From assembly GCF_029525575.1 (NCBI RefSeq), contig NZ_JAPDIA010000003.1, positions 1,046,214-1,110,213 on the forward strand: a stretch of 64,000 nucleotides of DNA. Direction: 5' to 3'. The notes under the pieces are model-generated. The model saw only the letters and a program-made list of their open reading frames with translations. It was not told the origin of the DNA and did not search any database. Positions 11,315 through 21,700 of the stretch are shown in pieces (position 1 is the first letter of the stretch; the number at the start of each line of letters is the position of its first letter). Source of the DNA: Cohnella rhizosphaerae. Its GTDB lineage: Bacteria; Bacillota; Bacilli; Paenibacillales; Paenibacillaceae. The translations under genes were made by a program, and so were the position numbers.

Positions 11315-13089
11315 ATGGGTTTAAAAAGTTACAGGAAAGATTATCCCAGGCCGCAATTCGTTCGGGAAGACTGGCAGAACTTGAACGGGGAGTGGGACTT
11401 TCGCTTTGACGACGACAATGTCGGAGAGCGGGAGCGATGGTTCGAGTCCTTTTCAGGAGAGCTGAAAATCCAGGTGCCGTTCGTATACGAAACGAAAGCA
11501 AGCGGTATCGGGGAAGCTGAACTGCATCCGAATATTTGGTACAAACGGAACTTTGTCGTTCCGGACGAGTTTCGCGGCAAGCGCGTCATTTTGCATTTTC
11601 AAGCGGCGGATTACGTGGCAAAGGTATGGCTTAACGGCCAGTTCGTCGGTCGCCATGAAGGCGGCTATACCGCTTTTTCCTTCGACGTGACGCCACACCT
11701 GAATGACGGGGATGGCGAGCATCTTCTTGTCGTAAAGGTGGAAGACAGCCACGATTGCACGCAACCCAGAGGGAAGCAACGCTGGAGGGACAGCAACTTT
11801 CTCTGCTGGTACGTACAGACGACGGGCATCTGGCAGACGGTATGGTTGGAGTACGTCAATCCGCAGCATCTGAAGGCGGTGAAAATAACGCCCGAGCTGG
11901 ATACGAACGCCGTTCGCTTCGACTATCAGGTAGCGGATGCAGCCGCGCACGGCGATCTCCATTTGACCGCGAAGATCAGCATGGACGGGGGAGGCGATAA
12001 AGGAAATAAAACTGGCGGTAGACCGCACGCAATTGTCGGCCAGCGTCGAATTGATCTGCGATGCGCTTGAATGGAGGGTAGAGACCTGGAGTCCGGAAAA
12101 TCCGAAGCTCTACGAAGTGGAATTCATTTTGAGCAAATCGAATATCGTCGTGGACGTGGTTCACTCGTACTTCGGACTTCGCAAGGTGTCGATTCAAAAG
12201 GGCACGGTGCTTCTGAACAACGCGCCGATCTATCAGCGGTTGATTCTGGATCAGGGCTATTGGCCGGAAAGTCACCTGACGCCGCCCTCCGAGGAAGCGA
12301 TCATCGAGGATATCGACAAAATCTTGGCGATGGGCTACAACGGCGTGAGAAAGCATCAGAAGATCGAGGACCCGCGGTTTCTGTATTGGTGCGATGTCAA
12401 AGGGGTGCTGGTATGGTCCGAGATGGCCGCCGCCTATGAATTCAACGATCGCGCGATAGACAGATTCACCAGGGAATGGATGGATATCGTCCGGCAGCAG
12501 TACAATCATCCATGCATCGTGACCTGGGTTCCTTTTAACGAATCGTGGGGAATCGCTCAAGTAGGCGTCGACCGGAAGCAGCAGCAATTTACGGAAGCGA
12601 TCTATTACTTGACCAAGACGATCGATCCCTATCGGCCTGTCGTCGTAAACGACGGATGGGAGCACACGGTCTCGGATATTATAACTTTGCACGATTACGA
12701 AGAGTCGGGCGAACTGTTCCGCAAGCGCTACGCCGGCAAAGAAAACAAAGAAGCGATCACGAGCAACGAAATATCGCATTGGAATCGGAAGTATGCGATG
12801 GCGCAGGGATACGAATATCGAGGCCAGCCGATTATCGTCAGCGAGTATGGCGGGATCGCCTTCAAGACCGAAGAGGGCTGGGGCTACGGCAACCAGGTCG
12901 ATTCCGAGGAGGCTTTCTTAGAGCGGTTTTATCATATCACCAAAGCTATCCAGGATACGGAATATATTTGCGGCTATTGTTACACGCAGGTGACTGACGT
13001 TCAGCAGGAGGTCAACGGTTTATTGACTGAGACGAGGGAGCCCAAGGTCCCGCTTGATCGAATCAAAAAAAGTGAATTTGGGCGAATAG
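11315..13089 (+). CDS. GH2-family beta-glycosidase (two frame breaks)
   Basis: Glycoside hydrolase family 2 enzyme (beta-galactosidase, beta-glucuronidase or beta-mannosidase type) of about 590 residues. Domain order: N-terminal jelly-roll sugar-binding domain (LNGEWDFRFDD; VWLNGQFVGRHEGGYTAFSFDVT), Ig-like domain, then a TIM barrel with acid/base Glu in PFNESWG and nucleophile Glu in SEYGG. No signal peptide. Two extra bases break it: the G5 run at 11987-11991, and the A7 run at 13065-13071. Correcting the second one ends the protein naturally at TAG 13087-13089, just before a terminator; uncorrected, the frame runs meaninglessly through that terminator. Last gene of the sugar operon. Confidence 0.88.
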
Positions 13090-13094
13090 GCGAA

Positions 13095-13131
13095 GGGAGC
13101 GGGTTGCCGAGGCAACCTGCTCCCTTTTTTT
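13095..13131 (+). terminator. Terminator of the sugar-utilisation operon
   Basis: GGGAGCGGGTTGCC pairs with GGCAACCTGCTCCC around a GA turn (one mismatch) and is followed by seven T. It begins six bases after the corrected GH2 stop codon. Confidence 0.9.
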
Positions 13132-13188
13132 GCGGGCGGGGTCGTGCCCCGGTCGCGACTCGGAGGTTCACGATGTTCGCATTGCGAT

Positions 13189-13857
13189 CTACCGGGCGAA
13201 CAGCTCGCAGTAATATTGCGTGACTTGCTCCTGGGTCAGTCCCATGCTCTCGCGCATGTGAATGATGCCGCCGGGATGAAGGGAGCTCAGCAGAATATGC
13301 GCCTTGGCGTTGGCGCGCTTCCAGGCCGCGTCGCGTCGCTCGGAGCCTGCATTCGCCGAGCTGGCGCCAGGCGACTCCTGCCCCGCCTTTTGCGCTGCTG
13401 CCGCGCCGGCATCGTAATCGGGCTCCAGCTCCGCGTACAAGCCCGTCAGCTTATCCCAAATCAGACGATACATCGGCGAGCGGAAGTAAGCGGACTCGTC
13501 CTCGCAGTCATGGACCGTATGAATCGGCAGCAGAAGCTGAACTTTTTCGTCGATAAACTGAATAATGTAATGGAGCACGCCGCCGATCCGCTCGCCGGCA
13601 GGCAGATGCTTGTTCGTCAGCAGAAAAGCTTCCAGCTCTTTGATCTTTTCCATGCCGACTTGCTCGGCGATCGCGGCGCACAGGTCGCCCTTGTGGGCGT
13701 AACAGCGGTAGAGCGTGCCCTGGCCGACCCCGGCCGTCTTGGCGATCTGATGCATGCTGACCGTCTGAACGCCCTGCTCCGCGAACAGCTTCTTCGCGGC
13801 CTGCAGGATCAGGCGGCAATTCTCGGCGGCGTCGCTGCGCTTGCGTGGCTTGATCAT
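13189..13857 (-). CDS. TetR-family repressor of the adjacent MFS exporter
   Basis: A 222-residue TetR/AcrR regulator. The N-terminal helix-turn-helix is clear: ILQAAKKLFAEQGVQTVSMHQIAKTAGVGQGTLYRCYAHKGDL. The C-terminal ligand domain is variable and has an Ala-rich stretch (about residues 155-185). ATG (MIKPRKRS) is chosen because a GGAGCG site lies 7 bases before it; a longer in-frame extension would run into the operator. It is divergent from the drug-efflux gene, and two identical palindromes lie between them, so repression of both genes is expected. The inducing ligand is unknown. Confidence 0.87.
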   Translation of the reverse strand: MIKPRKRSDAAENCRLILQAAKKLFAEQGVQTVSMHQIAKTAGVGQGTLYRCYAHKGDLCAAIAEQVGMEKIKELEAFLLTNKHLPAGERIGGVLHYIIQFIDEKVQLLLPIHTVHDCEDESAYFRSPMYRLIWDKLTGLYAELEPDYDAGAAAAQKAGQESPGASSANAGSERRDAAWKRANAKAHILLSSLHPGGIIHMRESMGLTQEQVTQYYCELFAR

Positions 13858-13894
13858 CGAGGGACGCTCCTTCCAGAATGAATAGAACTTCGCG

Positions 13895-13949
13895 TTGACA
13901 AACGGACAATTGTCCGGTAACATGGCATTTAAAAGCGGACAATTGTCCG
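13895..13949 (+). promoter_or_regulatory. Efflux promoter with two identical TetR operators
   Basis: TTGACA (13895-13900) and TAACAT (13918-13923) are spaced 17 bases apart, and the perfect palindrome CGGACAATTGTCCG (13903-13916) fills that spacer. A second exact copy lies at 13936-13949. Their centres are 33 bp apart, about three helical turns, so two repressor dimers would bind the same face. This arrangement would block RNA polymerase directly. Confidence 0.85.
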
Positions 13950-14085
13950 CTTGGTGAAGCCGTCGTCCTTTACAGCCTTAAGTGAATCTATTGTAACGTT
14001 GAAGCCTCTCGGCGGTCAACGGCGCGATGGGTCGAAGAGAGGCGCGGGGGCGAACGGCAATTCAAAGGGAGAGTGGAGCGCTAAA

Positions 14086-15578
14086 ATGCAAGCCAATGCT
14101 GCATCGCAAGGTCAGCCGACATCCATCCGGGATGTATTCGCGCCGCTGATCGCCATCATCGTCGGCATATTTATGGTCATCCTGGACGGGACGGCCGTGA
14201 ATGTCGCCCTGCCCCAGCTGATGGTCGAGTTCAAACAGAACAGCCTGTCCCTCGTCCAATGGACGGTCACGGGCTACGCGCTGGCCCAGGCTGCCGTCAT
14301 CCCGCTCGCGGGCTGGCTGTCGGACCGCTTCGGCGCCAAGCGGGTGTTCCTGATCGCGATCGGCTTGTTCACGATCGGATCGATCTTGTGCGCGCTGTCC
14401 AATTCGGTCGAGATGCTCATCGCGTTCCGCATCCTTCAAGGTCTCGGCGGGGGGCGTCGTCAGCCCGATCGCCATGGCCTTCATCTACAGACTGTCGCCT
14501 CCGGGCAAGGTCGGTCAAGTCATGGGCATGCTCGGCATCCCGATCCTGCTCGCGCCCGCGCTCGGCCCGGTCATCGCCGGCTGGCTCGTCGATTACGCAA
14601 GCTGGGAATGGATCTTCCTGTTGAACCTGCCGATCGGCGTCATCGGTATCCTGCTCGGCATTCGCACGCTGCCGAAGATGGACCGCCAGTCCGTCGCTTC
14701 GCTCGACATGCTCGGCATCATCCTCGCGCCGATCGCCTTCGCAGCGCTCGTCTACGGCGTGTCGGAGGGCGGCAAGACGGTCGCGACGGGCAACAACTGG
14801 ACGGCGGCTACGACGCTGACCGGCATCGGGATCGGCGTCGTCGCGCTCATCCTGTTCATCGTCGTCGAGCTGAGGCGCCGCGATCCGCTGCTCGAGCTGC
14901 GCGTATTCCGCTCCAGCACGTTCACCCGCGGCATTATCGTTCAATGGGTTTCGCAGATCGCCCTGTTCGGCACGATGTTCCTCGTCCCGCTGTTCCTGCA
15001 GCAGGCGAAGGGCTACACGGCGTTCGAGACCGGCTTGATCATGATTCCGCAGGCGCTCGCCTCCGCGATCATGATGCCGATCGGCGGCAAGCTGAGCGAC
15101 AAGTTCGGCGCCCGCCCGCTCGTGCTTGCAGGCATGATCGTCACGACGGCATCCGCCTTCCTGCTGTCCGGCATTTCCGCAGACGCCGGCGTGAGTTCGA
15201 TTATCCTGCCGCTGGCCTTGCTCGGCGCAGGAATGGGATTGTTCATGATGCCGCTCAACACGTACCTGATTCAATCCGCTCCGCAAAATCTCGTCGGCCG
15301 CGTGACCTCGCTCACGAACGCCGCGCAGCAGGTCATGATGTCGTTCGCGGTAGCCGGCCTCACGACGCTGTCCGCGGCGCGGATGAAGGATATCATGGTC
15401 GACAAACAGCTGCAGGCGCCCGACCTTCATACCTACGCGGACGCGTTCGGCTTCACCTTCCTCGTGCTGACGGGCGTCGCCGTCGTCGGCCTGGTGCTCG
15501 GCGTGCTGCTCTCCAAGCCGAAGAATCCGCTGCCCGAAGGGGGAAGCCGGCGCCGAAATGCACATGATCGTCGGTTAA
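14086..15578 (+). CDS. DHA2-type (EmrB/QacA) MFS drug exporter (two frame breaks)
   Basis: Proton-driven multidrug exporter with about 14 membrane helices and about 496 residues. Family marks: motif D1-like ILDGTAVNVALPQL, QWTVTGYALAQAAVIPLAGWLSDRFGAKR (motifs B/A), and LLAPALGPVIAGWLVDYASWEWIFLLNLPIG (motif C and the typical WRWIFxxNxPIG form). The frame breaks at the G6 run 14449-14454 (corrected: LQGLGGGVVSPIAMAF) and again at the G5 run 15539-15543 (corrected: LPEGEAGAEMHMIVG then stop at 15576-15578). ATG is chosen because AGGGAGAG lies upstream; the leader between promoter and start is about 160 bases. Controlled by the divergent TetR gene. Confidence 0.88.
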
Positions 15579-15635
15579 ATCTGCTGAAGGCGTCTGTCCG
15601 CGTTCGCGCGCGGACGGACGCCTGCCCAATTGGAC

Positions 15636-15672
15636 GACCCCCGCAGGGTACCCTGCGGGGGGTCTGATTTTT
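15636..15672 (+). terminator. Terminator after MFS exporter
   Basis: A long stem, GACCCCCGCAGGG with CCCTGCGGGGGGTC, is followed by GATTTTTT. The right arm has one extra G, in line with the base insertions seen elsewhere in the window. From here to 15977 I see no gene. Confidence 0.9.
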
Positions 15673-15977
15673 TAATGCGATGCAATTGAACTTGCCATAC
15701 ACCTACACCTACAAGCGAAACCGCGCAATTCTTCCTGATAAATCATATGCACGAAAGCAACGAAAGCCCTGCCTCTCAGTCGTTCTTGCGGCTCCGATGA
15801 CCGCGCCAGTCTTGAATTCGTGTCCTTCCAGCAGCCTTGGTAAAAAGGAATGATGTGGGGAACGCAGAGGGGTTCGACCCCAATGGAGAGGAAAAATCAG
15901 AGGGTAAACACTTGTCTAATATATTATAATACATGAAGGCAATGCAGATTGTCAATGTGAAGACGTCAAGCAGGGGA

Positions 15978-16030
15978 TTGACCGCGACAAGCGGATTCAG
16001 TAGAATAGCATTGTGAACACGCGTTTACAC
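15978..16030 (+). promoter_or_regulatory. lacI-type promoter with candidate autoregulatory operator
   Basis: TTGACC (15978-15983) and TAGAAT (16001-16006) have a 17-base spacer. Immediately downstream, GTGAACACGCGTTTACAC (16013-16030) is an imperfect palindrome centred on CGCG, of the type bound by LacI/GalR-family proteins. It sits near the expected transcription start of the LacI-family gene, suggesting self-repression. Confidence 0.6.
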
Positions 16031-16065
16031 CCCTTTGGATTGACGTTCTTGAAGGATGGCTATAC

Positions 16066-17110
16066 ATGAAAAAAACGGAAATCAATTCGGTCGAGATCGC
16101 CAGGCTAGCGGGCGTGTCCCGAAGCACGGTCAGCCGCGTCATCAACAATTATGCCAACGTGCCCCCCCGAGACGCGCAGAAAGGTCATGGAGGTCATCGA
16201 CGCCTACCATTACGTGCCGAATCTGTCGGCGCAGGTGCTCGCGGGCAAAGGGACGCGCACGATCGGCCTGTTCGTCATCGAAGCCGGCCGCGTCTCGGGC
16301 GATATGCTGACGAACCTGCTGCTCGCGAGCGTCGTCGAGCATGCTTCTTCGCGCGGCTATTACGTGCTGACCTATATTATCCGCGATACGTCGGATGCGG
16401 ACAGCGTGCGGGGCGTCAAGGACGCCTTCTACCAGCGGCGCGTGGACGGCGGCGTCTTCATCGGCGCGGCCAACGAAGAGCCGTTCATCGAGGCGCTGAT
16501 CGCGGACGGCTTCCCGGTCGGCGTCGTGGACCAGCATCTGCCGGGCCGCAGCGAAGGCAACCGGATCGTCGCCAATTTCGACAATGCCTATGGCATGCGT
16601 CTGGCGGTCGGATATCTCGCGGAGCTTGGGCATCGCGAGATCGGCATCGTGAACGGCGACATGAACCGCTATTCCGGCGTCGACAAGTACAACGGGTTTC
16701 TGGTCGCGATGCGCGAGCATGGCCTGGAGGTGCGGGAGCGATGGGTGCGGCCGGGCTCCTTCCATGAAGAGGACGGCTACAGGGCGACGCGCAAGCTGCT
16801 TGAAGAGGAGAGGCAACTGCCTACGGCGATGATCATGGCCAACGACAGCGTGGCGTTCGGCGGGATCCGCGCCCTGCAGGAGGCCGGGATGTCGGTGCCC
16901 GAAGACATGTCCGTCATCGGGTTCGACGACCATGCGCTGAGCGCGAGGTTCAAGCCGGCTTTGACGACGGTCGCGATCGACTTCGGCGAGATGATGAGCC
17001 GTCTGACGGACTACGTGATTGGCCGTATCGAAGGCACCGAAGGCACCGAGAGCCGGTATATGTCGAGATCCAAGCTCATCAAGCGGGAGTCTTGCCGGCC
17101 GATCGGATGA
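16066..17110 (+). CDS. LacI-family transcriptional regulator (one frame break)
   Basis: LacI/GalR repressor of about 347 residues. The DNA-binding domain is [36 protein letters not shown] with hinge helix LSAQVLAGKGTRTIGLFV, followed by a periplasmic-binding-protein-like sugar domain (IGIVNGD, AMIMANDSVAFGGIRAL, VPEDMSVIGFDDH). The C7 run at 16162-16168 splits the helix-turn-helix from the rest; six C restores it. ATG follows GAAGGATGG. The C-terminus has a small duplication (GTEGTE). The VOC and SDR genes downstream could be its targets, though a 127-base gap separates them. Confidence 0.88.
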
Positions 17111-17230
17111 TTAGCGGAAGAGATAAAGCGGAAGAGATAAAGCGGAAGCGCCGTAGGGGCAGAGATTAGGCGGCACCTATTTAGCGGCAATTCAAGCGAG
17201 TAAGCAGCAATTCAAGCGAGCGGAGGAGCG
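17111..17230. repeat. Short direct repeats between lacI-type gene and VOC gene
   Basis: GCGGAAGAGATAAA occurs twice in tandem followed by a partial third copy (from about 17115), and AGCAATTCAAGCGAG-type units occur twice just before the next gene (17186-17221). A similar GGAAGATAAAG motif recurs at 56990-57040. The function is unknown; these may be small slippage products. Confidence 0.6.
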
Positions 17231-17237
17231 AGGGAAC

Positions 17238-17693
17238 ATGGAGAAAAACTTGCTGGGCAACAATACGATTACGCAGATCGGACTGGTCGTCCGCGACATC
17301 GAGAAAACCTCGCAGGCTTACGCCGACTTTTTCGGCATCGACAAGCCCGCCTGGTTCTGGACGGACGCGCCCGAGGCCGCGCGCACCGAATACGGCGGAC
17401 AGCCCTCGCAGGCGCGGGCGAAGCTCGCTTTTTTCGACATGGGCTCCCTGCAGCTCGAGCTGATCGAACCCGACGAGCACCCGAGCACCTGGCGGGAGTC
17501 GCTCGAGCGTGACGGCGAGGGCTTTCACCACATCGCCTTCGTCATCGAAGGGATGCAGCAGAAAATCGAACTGCTCGGCCGCCAGGGCCACAAGCTGCTG
17601 CAGAAGGGCGAGTACACGGGCGGACGCTACGCCTATATGGATACGTCGTCCGAGCTGAAGCTGCTGGTCGAGCTGCTGGAGAACGACCGATGA
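17238..17693 (+). CDS. VOC-superfamily (glyoxalase/epimerase-like) protein
   Basis: A 151-residue vicinal-oxygen-chelate protein with two beta-alpha-beta-beta-beta modules: ITQIGLVVRDIEKTSQAYADFFGI and GFHHIAFVIEGMQQKIELL. Candidate metal ligands are Gln17 region, Glu in QLELIEP, His in GFHHIAF and Glu in LKLLVELLE. The layout resembles methylmalonyl-CoA epimerase or glyoxalase I-like proteins; the substrate is unknown. Its stop overlaps the next gene's ATG (ATGA), so it is translationally coupled to the SDR, implying a shared small-molecule pathway. Confidence 0.8.
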   Translation: MEKNLLGNNTITQIGLVVRDIEKTSQAYADFFGIDKPAWFWTDAPEAARTEYGGQPSQARAKLAFFDMGSLQLELIEPDEHPSTWRESLERDGEGFHHIAFVIEGMQQKIELLGRQGHKLLQKGEYTGGRYAYMDTSSELKLLVELLENDR

Positions 17694-18397
17694 ACCTGCT
17701 GATCACCGGCGCCTCGCGCGGCCTCGGGTACGAGCTCGCCAAGCTCGCCGCCGCACGAGGCCATGTCGTGGCGGCTTGCGTCCGCGACGCGGGGAGTCCG
17801 GGCGACGGCCTCGCGCGGCTCGCGGACCGCTACCCGGGATTGGTGCGCATCGAGGCGCTCGACGTGACGGACGAGCCGCAGGCGCAGGCGCTCGCCGCCA
17901 AGCTTCGCGGCGAAGGGTTCGTACTGGACGCGCTGGTGAACAACGCGGGCATCCTGCTCGGCCGAAGCGGCGGTATCGCCTCGCTGGACTTGGACGATCT
18001 AAAGCGGACGTTCGAGGTGAATCTCTACGGTCCGCTGATCGTGTCCAAGCATCTGACGCCGCTCATGCGGGAGAGTATGTCCGGCGCGGAGATCGTCGTG
18101 CACGTCGCCTCGGACGCAGGAAGTTTCGCGGGGGCTTATGGCGGCGATTATCCGTACGCGCTGTCCAAGATCGCGCTGTCGATGTTCACGAAGCAGTTGA
18201 ACGAAGAGCTGAAGCCCAGAGGCATTCGGGCGCTCGCCGTACACCCCGGCTGGATGCGCACGGACATGGGCGGGCAGTCGGCGCCGCTGTCTCCGGCGGA
18301 GAGCGCGCTCGGCATCATCGACCTTGTCGAAGGTACGACCGAAGTGCCTGCGGAAACCTGGTTCGTCGATTATACGGGCAGGGCGATGCCGGTTTGA
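17690..18397 (+). CDS. Short-chain dehydrogenase/reductase
   Basis: A 235-residue SDR. The nucleotide-binding motif is TGASRGLGYELAK (TGxxxGxG), the NNAG motif is present (LVNNAGILLG), and the catalytic set is Ser in VHVASDAG with Tyr-Lys in YPYALSKIAL (YxxxK). It ends with the HPGWMRTDMGG loop common in C-factor-like SDRs. The substrate is unknown. Coupled to the VOC gene by a 4-base overlap and closed by a terminator, so the two form the end of a unit probably controlled by the LacI-family protein. Confidence 0.88.
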   Translation: MNLLITGASRGLGYELAKLAAARGHVVAACVRDAGSPGDGLARLADRYPGLVRIEALDVTDEPQAQALAAKLRGEGFVLDALVNNAGILLGRSGGIASLDLDDLKRTFEVNLYGPLIVSKHLTPLMRESMSGAEIVVHVASDAGSFAGAYGGDYPYALSKIALSMFTKQLNEELKPRGIRALAVHPGWMRTDMGGQSAPLSPAESALGIIDLVEGTTEVPAETWFVDYTGRAMPV

Positions 18398-18444
18398 TCG
18401 GCCAGAGCGACTACGACAACAAAGAATGGCTAGATAAGAAAGGA

Positions 18445-18488
18445 CGCGCTTTCCGGCGATCGGCTGCCGGCGAAGCGCGTTTTTTTGT
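18445..18488 (+). terminator. Terminator after SDR gene
   Basis: ACGCGCTT and the CCGGC arm pair with GCCGG and AAGCGCGT around a short loop, followed by TTTTTTT. Confidence 0.85.
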
Positions 18489-18581
18489 CGAACGGCATGG
18501 CGGGGCGGATCTGCCCCCATTCACGTTAAATCTGAAACGGCTTTGCCGAAGGCGGCGTATACAAAGGTGTCGGCCATCGAC

Positions 18582-18597
18582 TTGAACGATCGTTCGA
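18582..18597. promoter_or_regulatory. Distal TetR operator copy
   Basis: TTGAACGATCGTTCGA is a near-perfect palindrome around ATCGAT-like core sequence and matches the copy inside the RND promoter 89 bp downstream with one base different. Confidence 0.7.
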
Positions 18598-18663
18598 ATG
18601 GGTTTTAATGAAGAACCATTCTCAAGCATAGAAAGTAAGGATAACGTTGCTCGTTGGCGTTAA

Positions 18664-18692
18664 TTGACATTTGAACGGTCGTTCGATAGGAT
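18664..18692 (+). promoter_or_regulatory. RND pump promoter with TetR operator in its spacer
   Basis: TTGACA (18664-18669) and TAGGAT (18687-18692) are 17 bases apart, and TTGAACGGTCGTTCGA (18671-18686) occupies that spacer almost exactly. The TetR-family gene that follows the pump is the probable ligand of this site. Confidence 0.8.
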
Positions 18693-18780
18693 GGCAGTAG
18701 AAGCGTGCGGTTCCGGAGTTGCGATCGGCACGTCAAGCTTTGTGCGGCAGTTAAAGAGAAAGATCAAAGGAGCGGAGTGC

Positions 18781-21700
18781 ATGAGGAGCGTCATCGGATT
18801 TTCGCTAAAAAAACAAATTCGCCGTCTGGATGATTACCATTATCGTCCTCGTGGCCGGTTTGTATTCCGGTCTGAACATGAAGCAGGAGAGCCTGCCCAA
18901 CCTGTCGTTTCCTTATTTGAGCGTCACGACGGTTATGCCGGGCGCCGCTCCGCAGGGCGTCATCGAGCAGGTGACGGAGCCGTTGGAGCAGCGTCTGCAA
19001 AACGTCGAGAACGTTAAAAACGTAACGTCGACGTCGATGTCGAACGTATCCAACATCAATCTGGAATTCGACTTCGGCCAGAATATGGACAAGGCGATGA
19101 GCGACGTTCGCGAAGCGATCGCGGCGACGGCGCTGCCGGAAGGCGCGCAGACGCCGACGATCTCCAAGTTCTCGATCAATACGTTCCCCGTCATGTCGCT
19201 CAGCGCCTCGGGCGAGGGCAGTCTGGAGGACCTCACCAAGATCGTGACCGACGTGGTGCAGCCTGCGCTCGAGGATATCCCGGGCGTGGCCTCCGTCCAG
19301 ATCTCGGGGCAATCGGTCAAAGAAGTGAAGCTGGCTTTCGACCAGGCCAAGCTCGCGCAATACGGCATGACCGAAGCGTCCGTCGAGCAGATGATCCAGG
19401 CGTCCGCGGTCGAAGTGCCGCTGGGCATTTTCACCATGGGCAAGTCCGAAAAGTCGATCCTCGTCGACGGCGGCGTCGTCACGCTGGACGATCTGAAAAA
19501 CCTCGCGATTCCGGCGGTGCCCGCTTCGGCTGGCGCTGGCGCTTCGGGCGCCGGACAAGGCGGCGCTGCTGCAGGCGGTGCGGGCGCTAACGGCGCTGCC
19601 GGCGGCGCAGCCGGCAATGGCGCGGCAGGCGCAGGCAACGGAGCCGGCGCCGCGGCGGGCATCCCCACCGTCAAGCTGAGCGAGCTCGCCAGCGTAGAAC
19701 TCGTATCCCAGTCCGAATCGGTATCGCGCACGAACGGCAAGGACTCGATCGGCATCCAGATCGTCAAGTCGAACGATGCCAACACGGTCGACGTCGTCAA
19801 CGCCGTCAAGGACAAGGCCGACGAGCTGAAGGCCGACCATCCGGATCTGTCGCTGACGACGCTGCTCGACCAGGGCAAGCCGATCGAAAAGTCGGTCGAG
19901 ACGATGCTGAACAAGGCGCTGTTCGGCGCGCTGTTCGCGGTCATCATCATCTTGCTTTTCCTGCGCAATATCCGCACCACTTTAATCTCCATCCTGTCGA
20001 TCCCGCTGTCGCTCATCATCGGCGTGCTGCTGCTCAAGCAGTTCGACATCACGCTTAACATCATGACGCTGGGCGCGATGACGGTCGCCATCGGACGGGT
20101 CGTGGACGACTCGATCGTCGTCATCGAAAATATATACAGACGAATGTCGCTGACAGGCGAGAAGCTGAGAGGCAAGGAACTCGTGCTGGAGGCGACGCGC
20201 GAGATGTTCATGCCGATCATGTCGTCGACGATCGTCACGATCGCGGTCTTCCTGCCGCTCGGCACCGTCAGCGGGATGGTCGGACAGCTGTTCCTGCCGT
20301 TTGCGCTCACGATCGTATTCGCCCTGCTTGCTTCGCTGCTCGTGGCGATCACGGTCGTGCCGATGCTGGCGCACACGTTGTTCAAGAACGGCGTGAAGCC
20401 GGGCAAAGGACACGACCACGAGGACAAGCCTGGCAAGATGGCGATGGGCTACCGGCGCATTTTGGCCGCAGCGCTGCGACACAAGGTGATCACGGTCGTC
20501 ATCTCGGTCGTCATCCTGGTGGCGAGCTTGTTCCTGATCCCGGTCATCGGCGCGAGCTTCCTGCCCGAAGAAGAAGAGAAGTACACGATGATCACCTACT
20601 CGCCCGAGCCGGGTGCGCTGCTGTCCGACGTCGAGGCGCGCGCGCTCAAGGCGGAGGAGGCCCTGCTCAAGGATTCGGACATTACGAACATGCAGTATTC
20701 GATCGGAGGCAGCAACCCGCTGTCGCCCGGACCATCCAAGAGCGGTCTGTTCTACCTGCAGTTCAAAAACGAGACGAAGCATTTCGCCGACAAAAAGGAG
20801 AAGCTCGTCGCAGACCTGCAGGCGCTTGTGCCTGAAGGAACGTGGTCGGAGATGGACTTCTCCGGCGGCGTAGGCGGCAGCACGTTCAGTATGAGCGTTT
20901 ACGGCGACGATCTGACGGCTGTAGGCACGGCTGCGAATCAGGTCGCCGAGCTGATGAAGAAGAACAGCGACTTCAAGAAGGTCGATACGAGCTTGTCCAA
21001 GACGTATGAGCAGTATACGCTCGCGGCGAATCAGCAAAAGCTGAGCCAGTACGGACTGACGGCCGGCCAGGTCGCGCTGGCGCTCATGCCGCAGCAGCAG
21101 TCCAAGGCGCTCGCCCGCATTGAAGAGGACGGCAAAAAAGTACGACGTCTTCGTGAAAAAGGAAACGGCGACCTACGGCGGCATCGCGGATATCCAAAAC
21201 GTCGTGCTGCAATCCCCGCTCGGCATTCAGGTGCCGATCAAGGATGTCGTGGACGTCCAGGAAGGGGCGGCACCGAATTCGATCGCGCGGGAGAACGGGC
21301 GTCTCGTCGCGACGGTAAGCGCCGATATTACGGCTTCCAACGTCGCCAAGGTATCGTCCGATTTGCAAGATCAAGTAGATAAGCTGAAGCTGCCGGAAGG
21401 CATCGAAGTCAGCTATGGCGGCGTCACGGAGCAGATCAACGAGACATTCACGCAGCTCGGCCTGGCCATGGCCGCGGCGATCGCGATCGTTTACCTCGTG
21501 CTCGTGCTGACGTTCGGCGGCGGCTTGGCGCCGTTCGCGATCATGTTCTCGCTGCCGTTCGCCATCATTGGCGGCCTGGTCGCGCTCTGGCTGACCGGCG
21601 AGACGCTCAGCGTATCCGCGCTGATGGGCGCGCTGATGCTGATCGGCATCGTCGTCACCAACGCGATCGTCCTGATCGACCGGGTCATTCACAAGGAGCA

